64,000 nucleotides of DNA, taken from positions 1 to 64,000 of the forward strand of contig NZ_JAMBOS010000021.1 of NCBI RefSeq assembly GCF_023715705.1, written 5' to 3'. The translations under genes were made by a program, and so were the position numbers. The first letter of the stretch is position 1. Each line of letters starts with the position of its first letter. The stretch is from Halalkalibacter oceani. GTDB lineage: Bacteria > Bacillota > Bacilli > Bacillales > Bacillaceae_D. This document shows, one piece after another, positions 52,296 to 60,537 of the stretch. The notes under the pieces were generated by a model. It did no database searches and had not been told where the DNA came from. It was given only the letters and a program-made list of their open reading frames with translations.

Positions 52296-52330
52296 GAGGG
52301 TGTCCCAGAAGCTTTCGGGACACCCTCTCT
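52296..52330 (+). terminator. Hairpin between dctP and dctQ
   Basis: GAGGGTGTCCC (52296-52306) pairs with GGGACACCCTC (52317-52327), followed by TCT. It likely limits read-through so that DctP is made in excess of the membrane subunits. The rest of 52234-52594 holds the dctQ RBS region and no other gene. Confidence 0.7.
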
Positions 52331-52594
52331 ACTCTAAGCAATATGCGGTTCCGCTTCAGCAGGTGGGTAACGAGTCAATGATCACTCCGCTTGCAACAGT
52401 AATATGCGTCAGGATGTTCCGCATTGCCGGGAGACGGCGCTTGCCAATCGGGGTTGTCTTTAAAGGTGAAAAGTGATCCTTCAAAGGCATCCCCTGTTCT
52501 TTTAGAGTTGAAGAGTTGATGACGTTTCACCACTCTGAAAGAAGGGCAAAGACTCCGCGTAAGACTTTCAGTATAAGGAGAAGGAGAATGAACA

Positions 52595-53083
52595 ATGAAG
52601 TGGATCAATCGGATTGAGGAAGCTTTTGTTGGCATTTGTTTACTCGCTGTGACGATTGTGTTGTTTGTTAATATTGTGCTTCGCTTCGGCTTCAGTGCAA
52701 ATACGAACTGGGCGGAAGAAGTTATTCGCTACGGCATGATCTGGATTACATTTATCGGGGCCGCGATCTGTTTCCGGCGGGGTCTTCATGTTGGGATTGA
52801 TTTCTTCCTCGATTATTTATCGAAAAAATGGGGCGCGATCATTGCGTTAGTGGTCAATCTGTTTTCAATCATTTTTATGGCGTTTATCTTTTATTACAGC
52901 ATTGAATTAGTAAAATTCAGCATCGATTCTGGACAGATAACACCTTCGTTGCAAATTAAGATGTTTTATATTTACTTGGCGATTCCGATCGGGGCGCTTC
53001 TTTCGCTTATCCATCTGGTCGTTCATACATTCAAGCTGTTTAAGGACCTGCAATCTAACATGATAGAGGAGAAACAACCATGA
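52595..53083 (+). CDS. dctQ: TRAP transporter small permease (DctQ)
   Basis: A 162-aa protein with four membrane helices (about 10-30, 47-67, 85-108, 125-148), the DctQ layout, with NWAEEVIRYGMIWITFIGAAICFRRGLHVGIDFF in the middle. It stabilises the large subunit. RBS AAGGAG precedes the ATG. Its stop overlaps the dctM start by 4 nt. Confidence 0.9.
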   Translation: MKWINRIEEAFVGICLLAVTIVLFVNIVLRFGFSANTNWAEEVIRYGMIWITFIGAAICFRRGLHVGIDFFLDYLSKKWGAIIALVVNLFSIIFMAFIFYYSIELVKFSIDSGQITPSLQIKMFYIYLAIPIGALLSLIHLVVHTFKLFKDLQSNMIEEKQP

Positions 53084-54351
53084 TTACTGTACTGATTGTT
53101 TTGATTTTTATCTTTCTGTTTTCAAGTACGCCGATTTTTGTGGCGCTTGGATTGGCCTCTTTTGTGACGGTGCTTTTGACAACGGATATTAACCCGATGA
53201 TTCTGATACAGCGGCTGTTCGGCGGTCTTGATCAATTTGCGTTAATGGCGCTGCCGTTTTTTATACTGGCTGCCAATATTATGGAGGTCGGCGGTCTGTC
53301 TAAACGGATTTTGGATTGGGCCCGGGCAATGGTCGGCCATATCTCTGGCGGGGTAGCGATGACGAGCCAGGTTTCGAGTATGTTCTTTGGTGCGCTTTCC
53401 GGCTCCAGTCCGGCGACAGTCGTGGCGATCGGGAAGATTATGTACCCTGAAATGATTAGAGGAAAGTATCATAACTGGTTTGCGGCGGGTCTTTTAGCTT
53501 CGGCCGGCTCGGTTTCCTTGATTATTCCACCGAGTATTACGTTAATTATCTTTGGTTCCGTGACAGGAGTATCTGTCGGGCAGCTCTTTATTGCCGGGAT
53601 CGGAGCAGGTCTCATTTATGGCCTTTCTTCTATTATTTATATTTATTTCTACGCTCGTAAACATATTCTTGAGCGTGATAAACGCGCTACAAGGCAGCAA
53701 TTGCTGAGCACAACGTACAAAGCCGGTTGGGCTTTGCTAATCCCGGTCATTATTCTTGGCGGAATTTACGGCGGGATTTTCACTCCGACGGAAGCCGCGG
53801 GTGTCTCCGCTGTGTATGCGTTATTAATCAGTATGTTTGTCTATAAAGAGATGACACTAAAGAAGCTGTATCGTGTTTGCATCGATTCCGGAATTTTAAC
53901 AGCTCAGGTACTCGTACTTGTCGCTGCGGCGCAAGTGCTTGGCTGGATGCTGACGAGAGGGCAGGTACCGCAAACAATTGCCGGCTGGATGACGAATACG
54001 ATTGAGTCACCATTTGTGTTCTTAATAATTCTGAATGTTGTGTTACTGGTGCTTGGAATGTTTATGGAGGGTGTCGCAGCTATTATTATTGTCGCGCCGC
54101 TTATTTTCCCAACGGCAATGGCAATGGGAATCGACCCAGTTCATCTAGGGGTTATTATGATTTCGAATTTGGCAATTGGTATGTACACTCCGCCTTTTGG
54201 AATCAATATATTTGTCACCCAGGGAATTACCGGGTTGAAAATGGGCGAAATGATGCCGGGCTTACTCCGATTTTTCGCGGTCAATGTCCTTGCCTTGCTC
54301 GTCATTACGTACGTTCCGGATGCATCTTTATTCTTACTGCGTCTGTTGTAA
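53080..54351 (+). CDS. dctM: TRAP transporter large permease (DctM)
   Basis: A 423-aa permease with about 12 helices. It includes the DctM signatures GGLDQFALMALPFFILAANIMEVGG, SSMFFGALSGSSPATVVAIGKIMYPEM, SAGSVSLIIPPSITLIIFGSV, GGIYGGIFTPTEAAGVSAVYAL and PPFGINIFVTQGI. With DctP and DctQ it forms a complete sodium-coupled importer. Confidence 0.94.
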   Translation: MITVLIVLIFIFLFSSTPIFVALGLASFVTVLLTTDINPMILIQRLFGGLDQFALMALPFFILAANIMEVGGLSKRILDWARAMVGHISGGVAMTSQVSSMFFGALSGSSPATVVAIGKIMYPEMIRGKYHNWFAAGLLASAGSVSLIIPPSITLIIFGSVTGVSVGQLFIAGIGAGLIYGLSSIIYIYFYARKHILERDKRATRQQLLSTTYKAGWALLIPVIILGGIYGGIFTPTEAAGVSAVYALLISMFVYKEMTLKKLYRVCIDSGILTAQVLVLVAAAQVLGWMLTRGQVPQTIAGWMTNTIESPFVFLIILNVVLLVLGMFMEGVAAIIIVAPLIFPTAMAMGIDPVHLGVIMISNLAIGMYTPPFGINIFVTQGITGLKMGEMMPGLLRFFAVNVLALLVITYVPDASLFLLRLL

Positions 54352-54381
54352 TGTATCTCGCTAACAGGGGAGGATCGCAAA

Positions 54382-55986
54382 ATGGCCACTTCATTGAAAA
54401 AATTACTGAAAATTGGCGGCCTGCGCCACTGTAAGGTGGTGGCCGGCCATCAAGGCCTTGAGAAGACTGTATCTTATGTGACGGTGATGGAAGTCCCGGA
54501 TATCATCAATTGGTTAAAGGGAAACGAATTGCTGCTCACGAGTTTATATCCGATTAAGGATGATCCTGTCGCCCAGCTTGAATTGATTGATCGTTTGCAT
54601 GAAGTCGGGACGACGGCGGTGGCGGTGAAACCAAACCGTTTTATTGGGGCGATTCCGGAAGAGATGAAAAGAAAGGCAGATGAATACGGAATGCCTCTTC
54701 TTGAAATCCCGGAGGAAATTTCCTATTTGGACATTCTCCCTCCGGCCATGAATGTGATTTTCGATGAAAAGGTGGTTCTTCAAGAGGATCTTGACCAAAC
54801 AAGTCATTTATTAAGTGAAATCTCTCTATATGAAAACGGGTTAAGCAGTTTTATGGATACGTTGGCGCTGCTGACGAAAACAGAGGTTTATTTGGAGGCG
54901 TTGGCCCCTTATATTGAAGTTCCCCCGCAAAAGCATGAGCTTGCTCCTTTAACGACTCAGCAGGTCAACGAACTGAAGGTTGTCCAACGGGCTGTACGGA
55001 TGCCAAGAAGGAAGCAGGGCGAAGAACTGGAAGATTGCATCGTCTCCCCGATTATAATTGATGGGGAGCTGCAAGGGACGGTTTCAAGCTTCCATTCTCG
55101 TTCTGAATACATCGAGATGGAGCTGGCAATTTTAGAAAAGGCATCGATGCTATTGTCATTAGAGTTTCTGCGGAAAAAAGTAAAATACGACATAGAGCAG
55201 CAATATCGCAATGACTTCTTCCGTGATTTGTTCTTTAATCAGTTTATTAACAAGCAAGATTTGATGGATAAAGGGAAAATGTACGGCTTCCAGGCGGAGG
55301 AAGCATATGTCTGTATTTCTGTCAGCGGCAAGGAAGTGGAGGACGGCAAGATGTTTGCTTCCGCACTAGGTCGGATTGAAAGTGTTTTAACCCAGATTGA
55401 AGAGGATATCGTAGTTGGCTCTGTCCGCCATTCCTTATACGTTCTACTGCCGGTGAAAGACAGAACGAAGCCGGAGCTGAAAAAAATGATCGGGCAATTT
55501 GCAACAGGAATTAAACAGGTGGTGCAGATCGATGTGTCTCTCGGTGTCGGCCGAACGTACAGTGGAGTAGATGGGTTGCGCAAAAGCTTTCGGGAAGCTG
55601 AGCAGGCCGTTGTGTTTGGCCCGGTTTTTTGGAAGGATCAGCCGATTATTTATTTCTCGAATCTGGGGGCTTACCGCTTAATTGCCCTGATTGAAAACAG
55701 GGACGAACTGGAGCAGTTTTATGAAGAAACAGTCGGACCGTTGGCCAAAAACGATTTGGACAGTGAATTAAATCTTGTTGAAACGCTTGAACAGTATTTT
55801 AAGCATAATGAGTCGCTGACGGAAACGGCAAAGGATTTGTATATTCACGTCAATACGTTGAAGTACCGGCTTCAGAAAATAAAAACCATTTCCGGTTTGA
55901 ATCTCCAAAAAACAGAGGAGAAGCTGATGCTGAACATGGGGTTGAAAATTCACCGATATTTGGAAAGTGACTGTCGATTTAGATAG
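54382..55986 (+). CDS. PucR-family transcriptional regulator
   Basis: A 534-aa regulator with an N-terminal PucR-type ligand domain (about 20-125; DIINWLKGNELLLTSLYPI, IPEEISYLDILPPAMNVIFDE), a central GGDEF-like/PAS-like region (about 290-400), and the C-terminal PucR HTH (LVETLEQYFKHNESLTETAKDLYIHVNTLKYRLQKIKTISGLN, about 470-515). PucR in B. subtilis controls purine and allantoin catabolism. Here the linked genes suggest control of a pyrimidine or ureide pathway. It lies between the transporter and the hydrolase genes. Confidence 0.9.
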   Translation: MATSLKKLLKIGGLRHCKVVAGHQGLEKTVSYVTVMEVPDIINWLKGNELLLTSLYPIKDDPVAQLELIDRLHEVGTTAVAVKPNRFIGAIPEEMKRKADEYGMPLLEIPEEISYLDILPPAMNVIFDEKVVLQEDLDQTSHLLSEISLYENGLSSFMDTLALLTKTEVYLEALAPYIEVPPQKHELAPLTTQQVNELKVVQRAVRMPRRKQGEELEDCIVSPIIIDGELQGTVSSFHSRSEYIEMELAILEKASMLLSLEFLRKKVKYDIEQQYRNDFFRDLFFNQFINKQDLMDKGKMYGFQAEEAYVCISVSGKEVEDGKMFASALGRIESVLTQIEEDIVVGSVRHSLYVLLPVKDRTKPELKKMIGQFATGIKQVVQIDVSLGVGRTYSGVDGLRKSFREAEQAVVFGPVFWKDQPIIYFSNLGAYRLIALIENRDELEQFYEETVGPLAKNDLDSELNLVETLEQYFKHNESLTETAKDLYIHVNTLKYRLQKIKTISGLNLQKTEEKLMLNMGLKIHRYLESDCRFR

Positions 55987-56092
55987 TGGAAGGTTCGGAT
56001 TGTTATCTGAATGAACAAAGGTTAACCACCGCTTAAAACGGAATGTATAACAGCATGAGAAACAACTACGAATAAATTGAGGGTGGTTTTGC

Positions 56093-57352
56093 ATGAATAG
56101 AATTCGAGTGATTCAAACATTAGAAAAAATTAGTCAATTAGGCGCAACCGCTAATGGCATGGAACGGATTGCCTATTCGGAGGCGGAAAGACAGGCCAAG
56201 CAATTTTTGCGCGAACAGTGCGAGCAGCTTGGGATGACGGTGAGAGAAGATGAAGCAGGCAATCTAATTGCCCGGAAAGAAGGAATTGACCCGTCCCTCC
56301 CTGCTGTGGCGGTCGGTTCTCATCTCGACACGGTCTATAACGGAGGAAAGTATGATGGAACACTTGGGGTGATTGCCGGGCTGGAAATCGTCAGAATGCT
56401 GGCAGAGGAGGAAATCAATACGCTGCACCCCGTTGAAGTCATTGCCTTTGCCTGTGAGGAATCGGCGCGGTTTAATGCTTCAACGCTCGGCAGCAAAGCA
56501 ATGACAGGTTTTCTTGATTTGGATTCGCTTCGGTCCTTGAAGGATAAGGATAATCGTTCAATCCAAGAAGTAGTGGCAGAGCAGGGACTGCAATTTGAGT
56601 CAATGACGAAAGCGGCCCGCAGCAAAGAGGACATTAAAGTCTTTCTTGAGCTGCATATTGAACAGGGCAGTAAATTAATCGATCGAAAAAAAACGATCGG
56701 CGTCGTGACAGGGATTGCCGCCCCGATGCGACTATCACTTACCATTGACGGAAAAAGCTCTCACTCGGGGACAACAGGGATGAAGAACCGGCACGATGCC
56801 TTTCTGGCGGCAGCCGAATTGTCACTGGTTGTGGAAAAGGCAGCACTTGCCGAAGAGCAGTATGAAACGGTCGCGACCGTTGGTGTTGTCGATGTTTTGC
56901 CGGGAGCCATGAATGTCGTTCCGGGAAAAGCATCGCTCAAGATTGACATCCGCAGCACGAATGGGGAATCAAGAAAGCGCGTCCTTGCCGCGATTAAGCA
57001 GGAAATTGCAAGAGTGGAGCAGTCACGCAAAGTAAAGGTGACGATTGATTGGCAAACAGAAGAAGAGCCGGTCATGATGGATGAGATGCTCGTCAAAAAA
57101 ATGGCGACGATTTGTGAAAATCAGCGTATACCGTATTCCTTTTTGCCAAGCGGGGCGGGCCATGATTCGATGTATATGGCGAAACGCTGGCCAACCGCGC
57201 TGTTATTTGTTCCTTCCGTTGATGGGCTTAGCCATCACCCGGACGAATTTACAGAGGCTGGAGATATCGTGACAGGCATTGGAGTCATGAAGGAAGCCGT
57301 TTTAGCGTATGCCATTGAAGTTAACAACAAGAGTAAAAGGAGAAAAGCATAA
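56093..57352 (+). CDS. M20-family Zn-dependent N-carbamoyl-amino-acid hydrolase (allantoate/ureidopropionase type)
   Basis: A 419-aa amidase/hydantoinase/carbamoylase family enzyme that hydrolyses N-carbamoyl groups to amino acid, NH3 and CO2. Metal ligands: H77 in GSHLDTV, D88 in GGKYDG, E123 in EESARFN, H188 in LELHIEQG, and the late His in LSHHPDEF. The substrate could be N-carbamoyl-aspartate, ureidopropionate or allantoate. The enzymes downstream favour a pyrimidine-ring product. The ATG overlaps nothing; the stop overlaps the next ATG by one base, so the operon is tight. Confidence 0.9.
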   Translation: MNRIRVIQTLEKISQLGATANGMERIAYSEAERQAKQFLREQCEQLGMTVREDEAGNLIARKEGIDPSLPAVAVGSHLDTVYNGGKYDGTLGVIAGLEIVRMLAEEEINTLHPVEVIAFACEESARFNASTLGSKAMTGFLDLDSLRSLKDKDNRSIQEVVAEQGLQFESMTKAARSKEDIKVFLELHIEQGSKLIDRKKTIGVVTGIAAPMRLSLTIDGKSSHSGTTGMKNRHDAFLAAAELSLVVEKAALAEEQYETVATVGVVDVLPGAMNVVPGKASLKIDIRSTNGESRKRVLAAIKQEIARVEQSRKVKVTIDWQTEEEPVMMDEMLVKKMATICENQRIPYSFLPSGAGHDSMYMAKRWPTALLFVPSVDGLSHHPDEFTEAGDIVTGIGVMKEAVLAYAIEVNNKSKRRKA

Positions 57353-58137
57353 TGAAAGCACAACAAGTCACGATCCTGACAAATGTACAAGTGAGTGAAC
57401 GTTATTGGCATATGACAGTCGATACAAGCGAAATCGGCGAGAAGGTGCACCCAGGTCAGTTTTTTAATATTCTTTGTGAACAAAGCGTCTATCCTTTTTT
57501 GAGAAGACCGCTCAGCGTGTACCGCATTGACGATGAGGCGAAGACGCTTGAATTTCTCTACCTCGTAAAAGGGCTTGGCACGACAAAAATGACGGAATTC
57601 AAGGCAGGCGAGAAGATTGACATTTTCGGTCCTCTAGGGGTCGGCTTTGATCTGAAGGATGAATACAACTCGATTTTGCTGCTGGCAAGAGGAGTAGGAG
57701 TCGCGACATTAGCGGCGCTCGCTTTTGAAGCGGCACAAAAGGGGAAAAAGGTTCATGCGATTCTCAGCGCCCGCAGTGAAAATGATTTGCTTGCTGCTGA
57801 TTTTCTTGAAGGGCTGGGCGTCAGCGTTTATAAAGTAACGGATGAATCAGGCACGAGCGATGTTGAAAAAGTCGAAGCGTTGATCGGGAACATTATGGGC
57901 GCTCAGGCGATTGATGCTCTGTACACATGCGGCTCAAAGCGGCTGTCGCGTCTGATGCAAAGACTGGCGATCGAGCATCAGCTGCCGGGAGAAATTGCGC
58001 TTGAAGAGCATATGGGCTGCGCGATGGGCGTATGTTTTGCCTGTGTATGCGATATTCGGGAAGGCGATGACGTGAAAAGTGTCCGCGTCTGCCATGAAGG
58101 ACCTGTTTTCCCGTTAGAAAAGGTGGTGTTAGCATGA
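57352..58137 (+). CDS. PyrK-like electron-transfer subunit (Fe-S, FAD) of a dihydroorotate dehydrogenase
   Basis: A 261-aa ferredoxin-reductase-type subunit. Its N-terminal FAD domain carries the RRPLSVYRI motif, the NAD domain spans about 100-210, and the C-terminal [2Fe-2S] cluster has cysteines at 223, 228, 231 and 247 (CAMGVCFACVCDI...CHEGPVF), the PyrK spacing. It moves electrons between NAD(H) and the catalytic PyrD-type subunit encoded next. Its placement in a catabolic cluster, with no pyrB, pyrC, carA/B, pyrF or pyrE nearby, suggests a degradative enzyme instead of the biosynthetic one. Confidence 0.88.
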   Translation: MKAQQVTILTNVQVSERYWHMTVDTSEIGEKVHPGQFFNILCEQSVYPFLRRPLSVYRIDDEAKTLEFLYLVKGLGTTKMTEFKAGEKIDIFGPLGVGFDLKDEYNSILLLARGVGVATLAALAFEAAQKGKKVHAILSARSENDLLAADFLEGLGVSVYKVTDESGTSDVEKVEALIGNIMGAQAIDALYTCGSKRLSRLMQRLAIEHQLPGEIALEEHMGCAMGVCFACVCDIREGDDVKSVRVCHEGPVFPLEKVVLA

Positions 58138-59093
58138 AGGAATTAAAATTAGCAGTTGATATTGGCGGACTAACGTTACGAAATCCGATCATGCCGGCAT
58201 CGGGTGCATTCGGTCCTGAGATGGATAAGATCATTGATTTTAATCAGCTTGGCGCGCTTGTGCCAAAGAGCATTACAATTGAAGCAAGACCTGGTAATGC
58301 AACGCCGCGCGTTTGTGAAACAACGGCGGGGATGATTAATTCAATCGGGATTCAAAGCAAGGGAATTGAGTATTACATGGAGCATTATGTTCCTTATTAC
58401 GCCCAGTTTGATACGCCGCTTATTGCCAGCCTGTCGGCCGGCTCAGTTGACGAATTTGCTGAATTGGCTGATATTCTTGCAGCAGACAGCCGGGTTGACG
58501 CGCTTGAATTAAATATTTCCTGTCCAAATTTAAAAGGAAATGGTCTGGCGTTCGGGATGGATGCTGACTTAACGTACAAGCTCGTCCAGAAGGTACGCGC
58601 CGTTACCGATAAGCCGATTATTAGCAAGCTGACACCAAATGTTACGAGCATTCAGGAGATTGCCAAAGCGGCAGAGGCGGGCGGCAGTAATTCTTTAAAT
58701 GTAGCTAACACGCTGCTGGCGATGGCGATTGATGTAGAGACAAGAAAGCCGAAGATTGGCAATGTTATGGGAGGTCTCTCCGGCCCGGCGGTTAAACCGA
58801 TTATCGTCCGTCTGATTTATCAAGTCGCGCAGGCGGTTAAGATTCCGATTATTGGCTGTGGCGGCGTCTCAACAGCCGAGGATGCGCTAGAAATGATCCT
58901 TGCCGGGGCAAGCGCCGTTCAGGTCGGTACGGCGAGCTTTATTCAGCCGACGGCGATGATTGACATTTTACGGGATTTAAAAGCCTACATGGAGCGTCAT
59001 CATATTACGGATATTCAGGAGTTAATTGGTCAGGTTCACATTCAAAAAGAGATAAAGGAAGTGGAGCTAAATGAAATGGGACTTAGTTATTAA
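58134..59093 (+). CDS. Class 1B dihydroorotate dehydrogenase-like catalytic subunit (PyrD-like)
   Basis: A 319-aa FMN TIM-barrel. The substrate-binding residues known for DHODH are kept: K45 (PKSITIE), N69 (GMINSIGIQ), catalytic C130 and N132 (NISCPN), N192 (ANTLLAM) and K165. Dihydropyrimidine dehydrogenases usually have a different residue after SCP, so orotate/dihydroorotate is the better guess. An oddity is ANTLLAMAID where class 1B enzymes usually read NTLxGMxID. It overlaps the PyrK-like gene by 4 nt and the amidohydrolase gene by 23 nt, so translation is coupled. Confidence 0.88.
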   Translation: MKELKLAVDIGGLTLRNPIMPASGAFGPEMDKIIDFNQLGALVPKSITIEARPGNATPRVCETTAGMINSIGIQSKGIEYYMEHYVPYYAQFDTPLIASLSAGSVDEFAELADILAADSRVDALELNISCPNLKGNGLAFGMDADLTYKLVQKVRAVTDKPIISKLTPNVTSIQEIAKAAEAGGSNSLNVANTLLAMAIDVETRKPKIGNVMGGLSGPAVKPIIVRLIYQVAQAVKIPIIGCGGVSTAEDALEMILAGASAVQVGTASFIQPTAMIDILRDLKAYMERHHITDIQELIGQVHIQKEIKEVELNEMGLSY

Positions 59094-60468
59094 AAACGGT
59101 ACGGTTGTCACAAATCAGGAAGAGTTTCGCGCGAATCTGTTTATTAAAGATGGAGTGATTCAGGCAGTTACAACTGAAGAGCTTCCTGGTGAAGCGACAG
59201 AAACAATCGATGCAGCCGGAAAATATGTATTCCCAGGCTTTATGGATACTCACGTTCATTCCCGTGATCCGGGCGCAACCTACAAGGAGGATTTCTATCA
59301 TTCGACCTTGGCGGCGGCAGCCGGCGGTATTACAGCTGTTTTTGAAATGCCGAACACCAATCCACCGATTAACAATCCTGAAAACTTTCAGAAGCAGGTC
59401 GACAATCTGGCAAGCAAGGCGTTTGTCGATTACGGTATCTGGGCGATTTGCCTCGGACATTTAAATCTTGATAAGCTCGCTTCCCTGCACGAAGCCGGTG
59501 TGATTGGCTTTAAATTTTTCTGGGGCTATGCCGTTCACGCGAAAACATACCAGCTAATGTATAACTATAAAACCGGAATGGAAGATGTTATACCGCCATT
59601 TGGCGACGGCGACGTCTATGACATGTTTGCTGAAGTCGCGAAAACAGGTCAAATGCTGGCGATCCATGCCGAGAACAATGATTTGATTCAGCATTTAACG
59701 AATAAAGTCGAGGCGCGCGGCGGCCGTACTTACGAGGACCTGCTTGAAGGACGTCCTAATTTGGCCGAGGAGCTTACAGTTCATTCCGGCATTGCGATGG
59801 CGAAACAAACAGGCGCCCGTCTTCATATCCTTCATGTCAGCACCGCAGAGGCGGTTGAGGCGATCCGTCAGGCGCAGGAGGAAGGCTATCCAATCACAGC
59901 GGAAACCTGTCCGCATTATCTGTTCCTATCGGCTGAAGACTATGATAAGGTCGGTCCACAGATGAAGGTTTATCCTCCTGTTAAATATAAGAAGGATCAG
60001 GAAGCGCTGTGGGAGGGAATTAAGGACGGCACGATTTCCTTTGTCTGCTCAGACCACGCACCGCACACCGAGGAAGAAAAGGATGGCGATCTCTGGTCGA
60101 TTCCGGCAGGGATGTGTGGAGTAGAGACGCTTGCCCCATTAATGCTTGACGCCGCGGCGAATGGCAAGATTTCACGCGCTGATGTTGCGAGCCTACTCGC
60201 TGAAGCACCGGCGAAACTGTTTGATATTTATCCGAAGAAAGGCTCTTTACGCGTCGGAACAGATGCCGACATTACGATTGTCGATATGGAGCAGGAATAT
60301 ACGCTGCGACGCGAAGATTTGCACAGCAAAAGCAAAGTAACCGCTTATGACGGCTTTCAGGTGAAGGGCAAGCCGGTCTATACGATCGTCCGCGGCCATG
60401 TTGTGATGGCCGAAGGCGAGTTGACTACGATGCCTGTTGGACAACTGATTAATCCAAGAACAATCTAA
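59071..60468 (+). CDS. Dihydroorotase/allantoinase-like cyclic amidohydrolase
   Basis: A 465-aa metal-dependent amidohydrolase. Metal-site residues are H61 and H63 (HVHSRDPG), the carboxylated K148 (GFKFFWG), H199 (IHAEN), H255 (HILHVS) and D328 (CSDHAPH). R65 and N95 (EMPNTNPP) match the pair that holds the substrate carboxylate in dihydroorotases, whereas allantoinases usually differ there. The length is nearer the allantoinase/dihydropyrimidinase branch. It would open the ring produced by the upstream dehydrogenase to an N-carbamoyl amino acid. Confidence 0.87.
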   Translation: MKWDLVIKNGTVVTNQEEFRANLFIKDGVIQAVTTEELPGEATETIDAAGKYVFPGFMDTHVHSRDPGATYKEDFYHSTLAAAAGGITAVFEMPNTNPPINNPENFQKQVDNLASKAFVDYGIWAICLGHLNLDKLASLHEAGVIGFKFFWGYAVHAKTYQLMYNYKTGMEDVIPPFGDGDVYDMFAEVAKTGQMLAIHAENNDLIQHLTNKVEARGGRTYEDLLEGRPNLAEELTVHSGIAMAKQTGARLHILHVSTAEAVEAIRQAQEEGYPITAETCPHYLFLSAEDYDKVGPQMKVYPPVKYKKDQEALWEGIKDGTISFVCSDHAPHTEEEKDGDLWSIPAGMCGVETLAPLMLDAAANGKISRADVASLLAEAPAKLFDIYPKKGSLRVGTDADITIVDMEQEYTLRREDLHSKSKVTAYDGFQVKGKPVYTIVRGHVVMAEGELTTMPVGQLINPRTI

Positions 60469-60537
60469 ACGTTTTAGAAGTGCCGCACAAGTCCGGGCAA
60501 CGGTCTTTCATCATTACGTATAAAGGAGCAGACGACA

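Noticed and set aside
57352-59093. Biosynthetic pyrK-pyrD
   Set aside because: The neighbours are catabolic (importer, PucR, M20 hydrolase, amidohydrolase) and none of the other pyr genes are present. I keep the biosynthetic reading only as an alternative.
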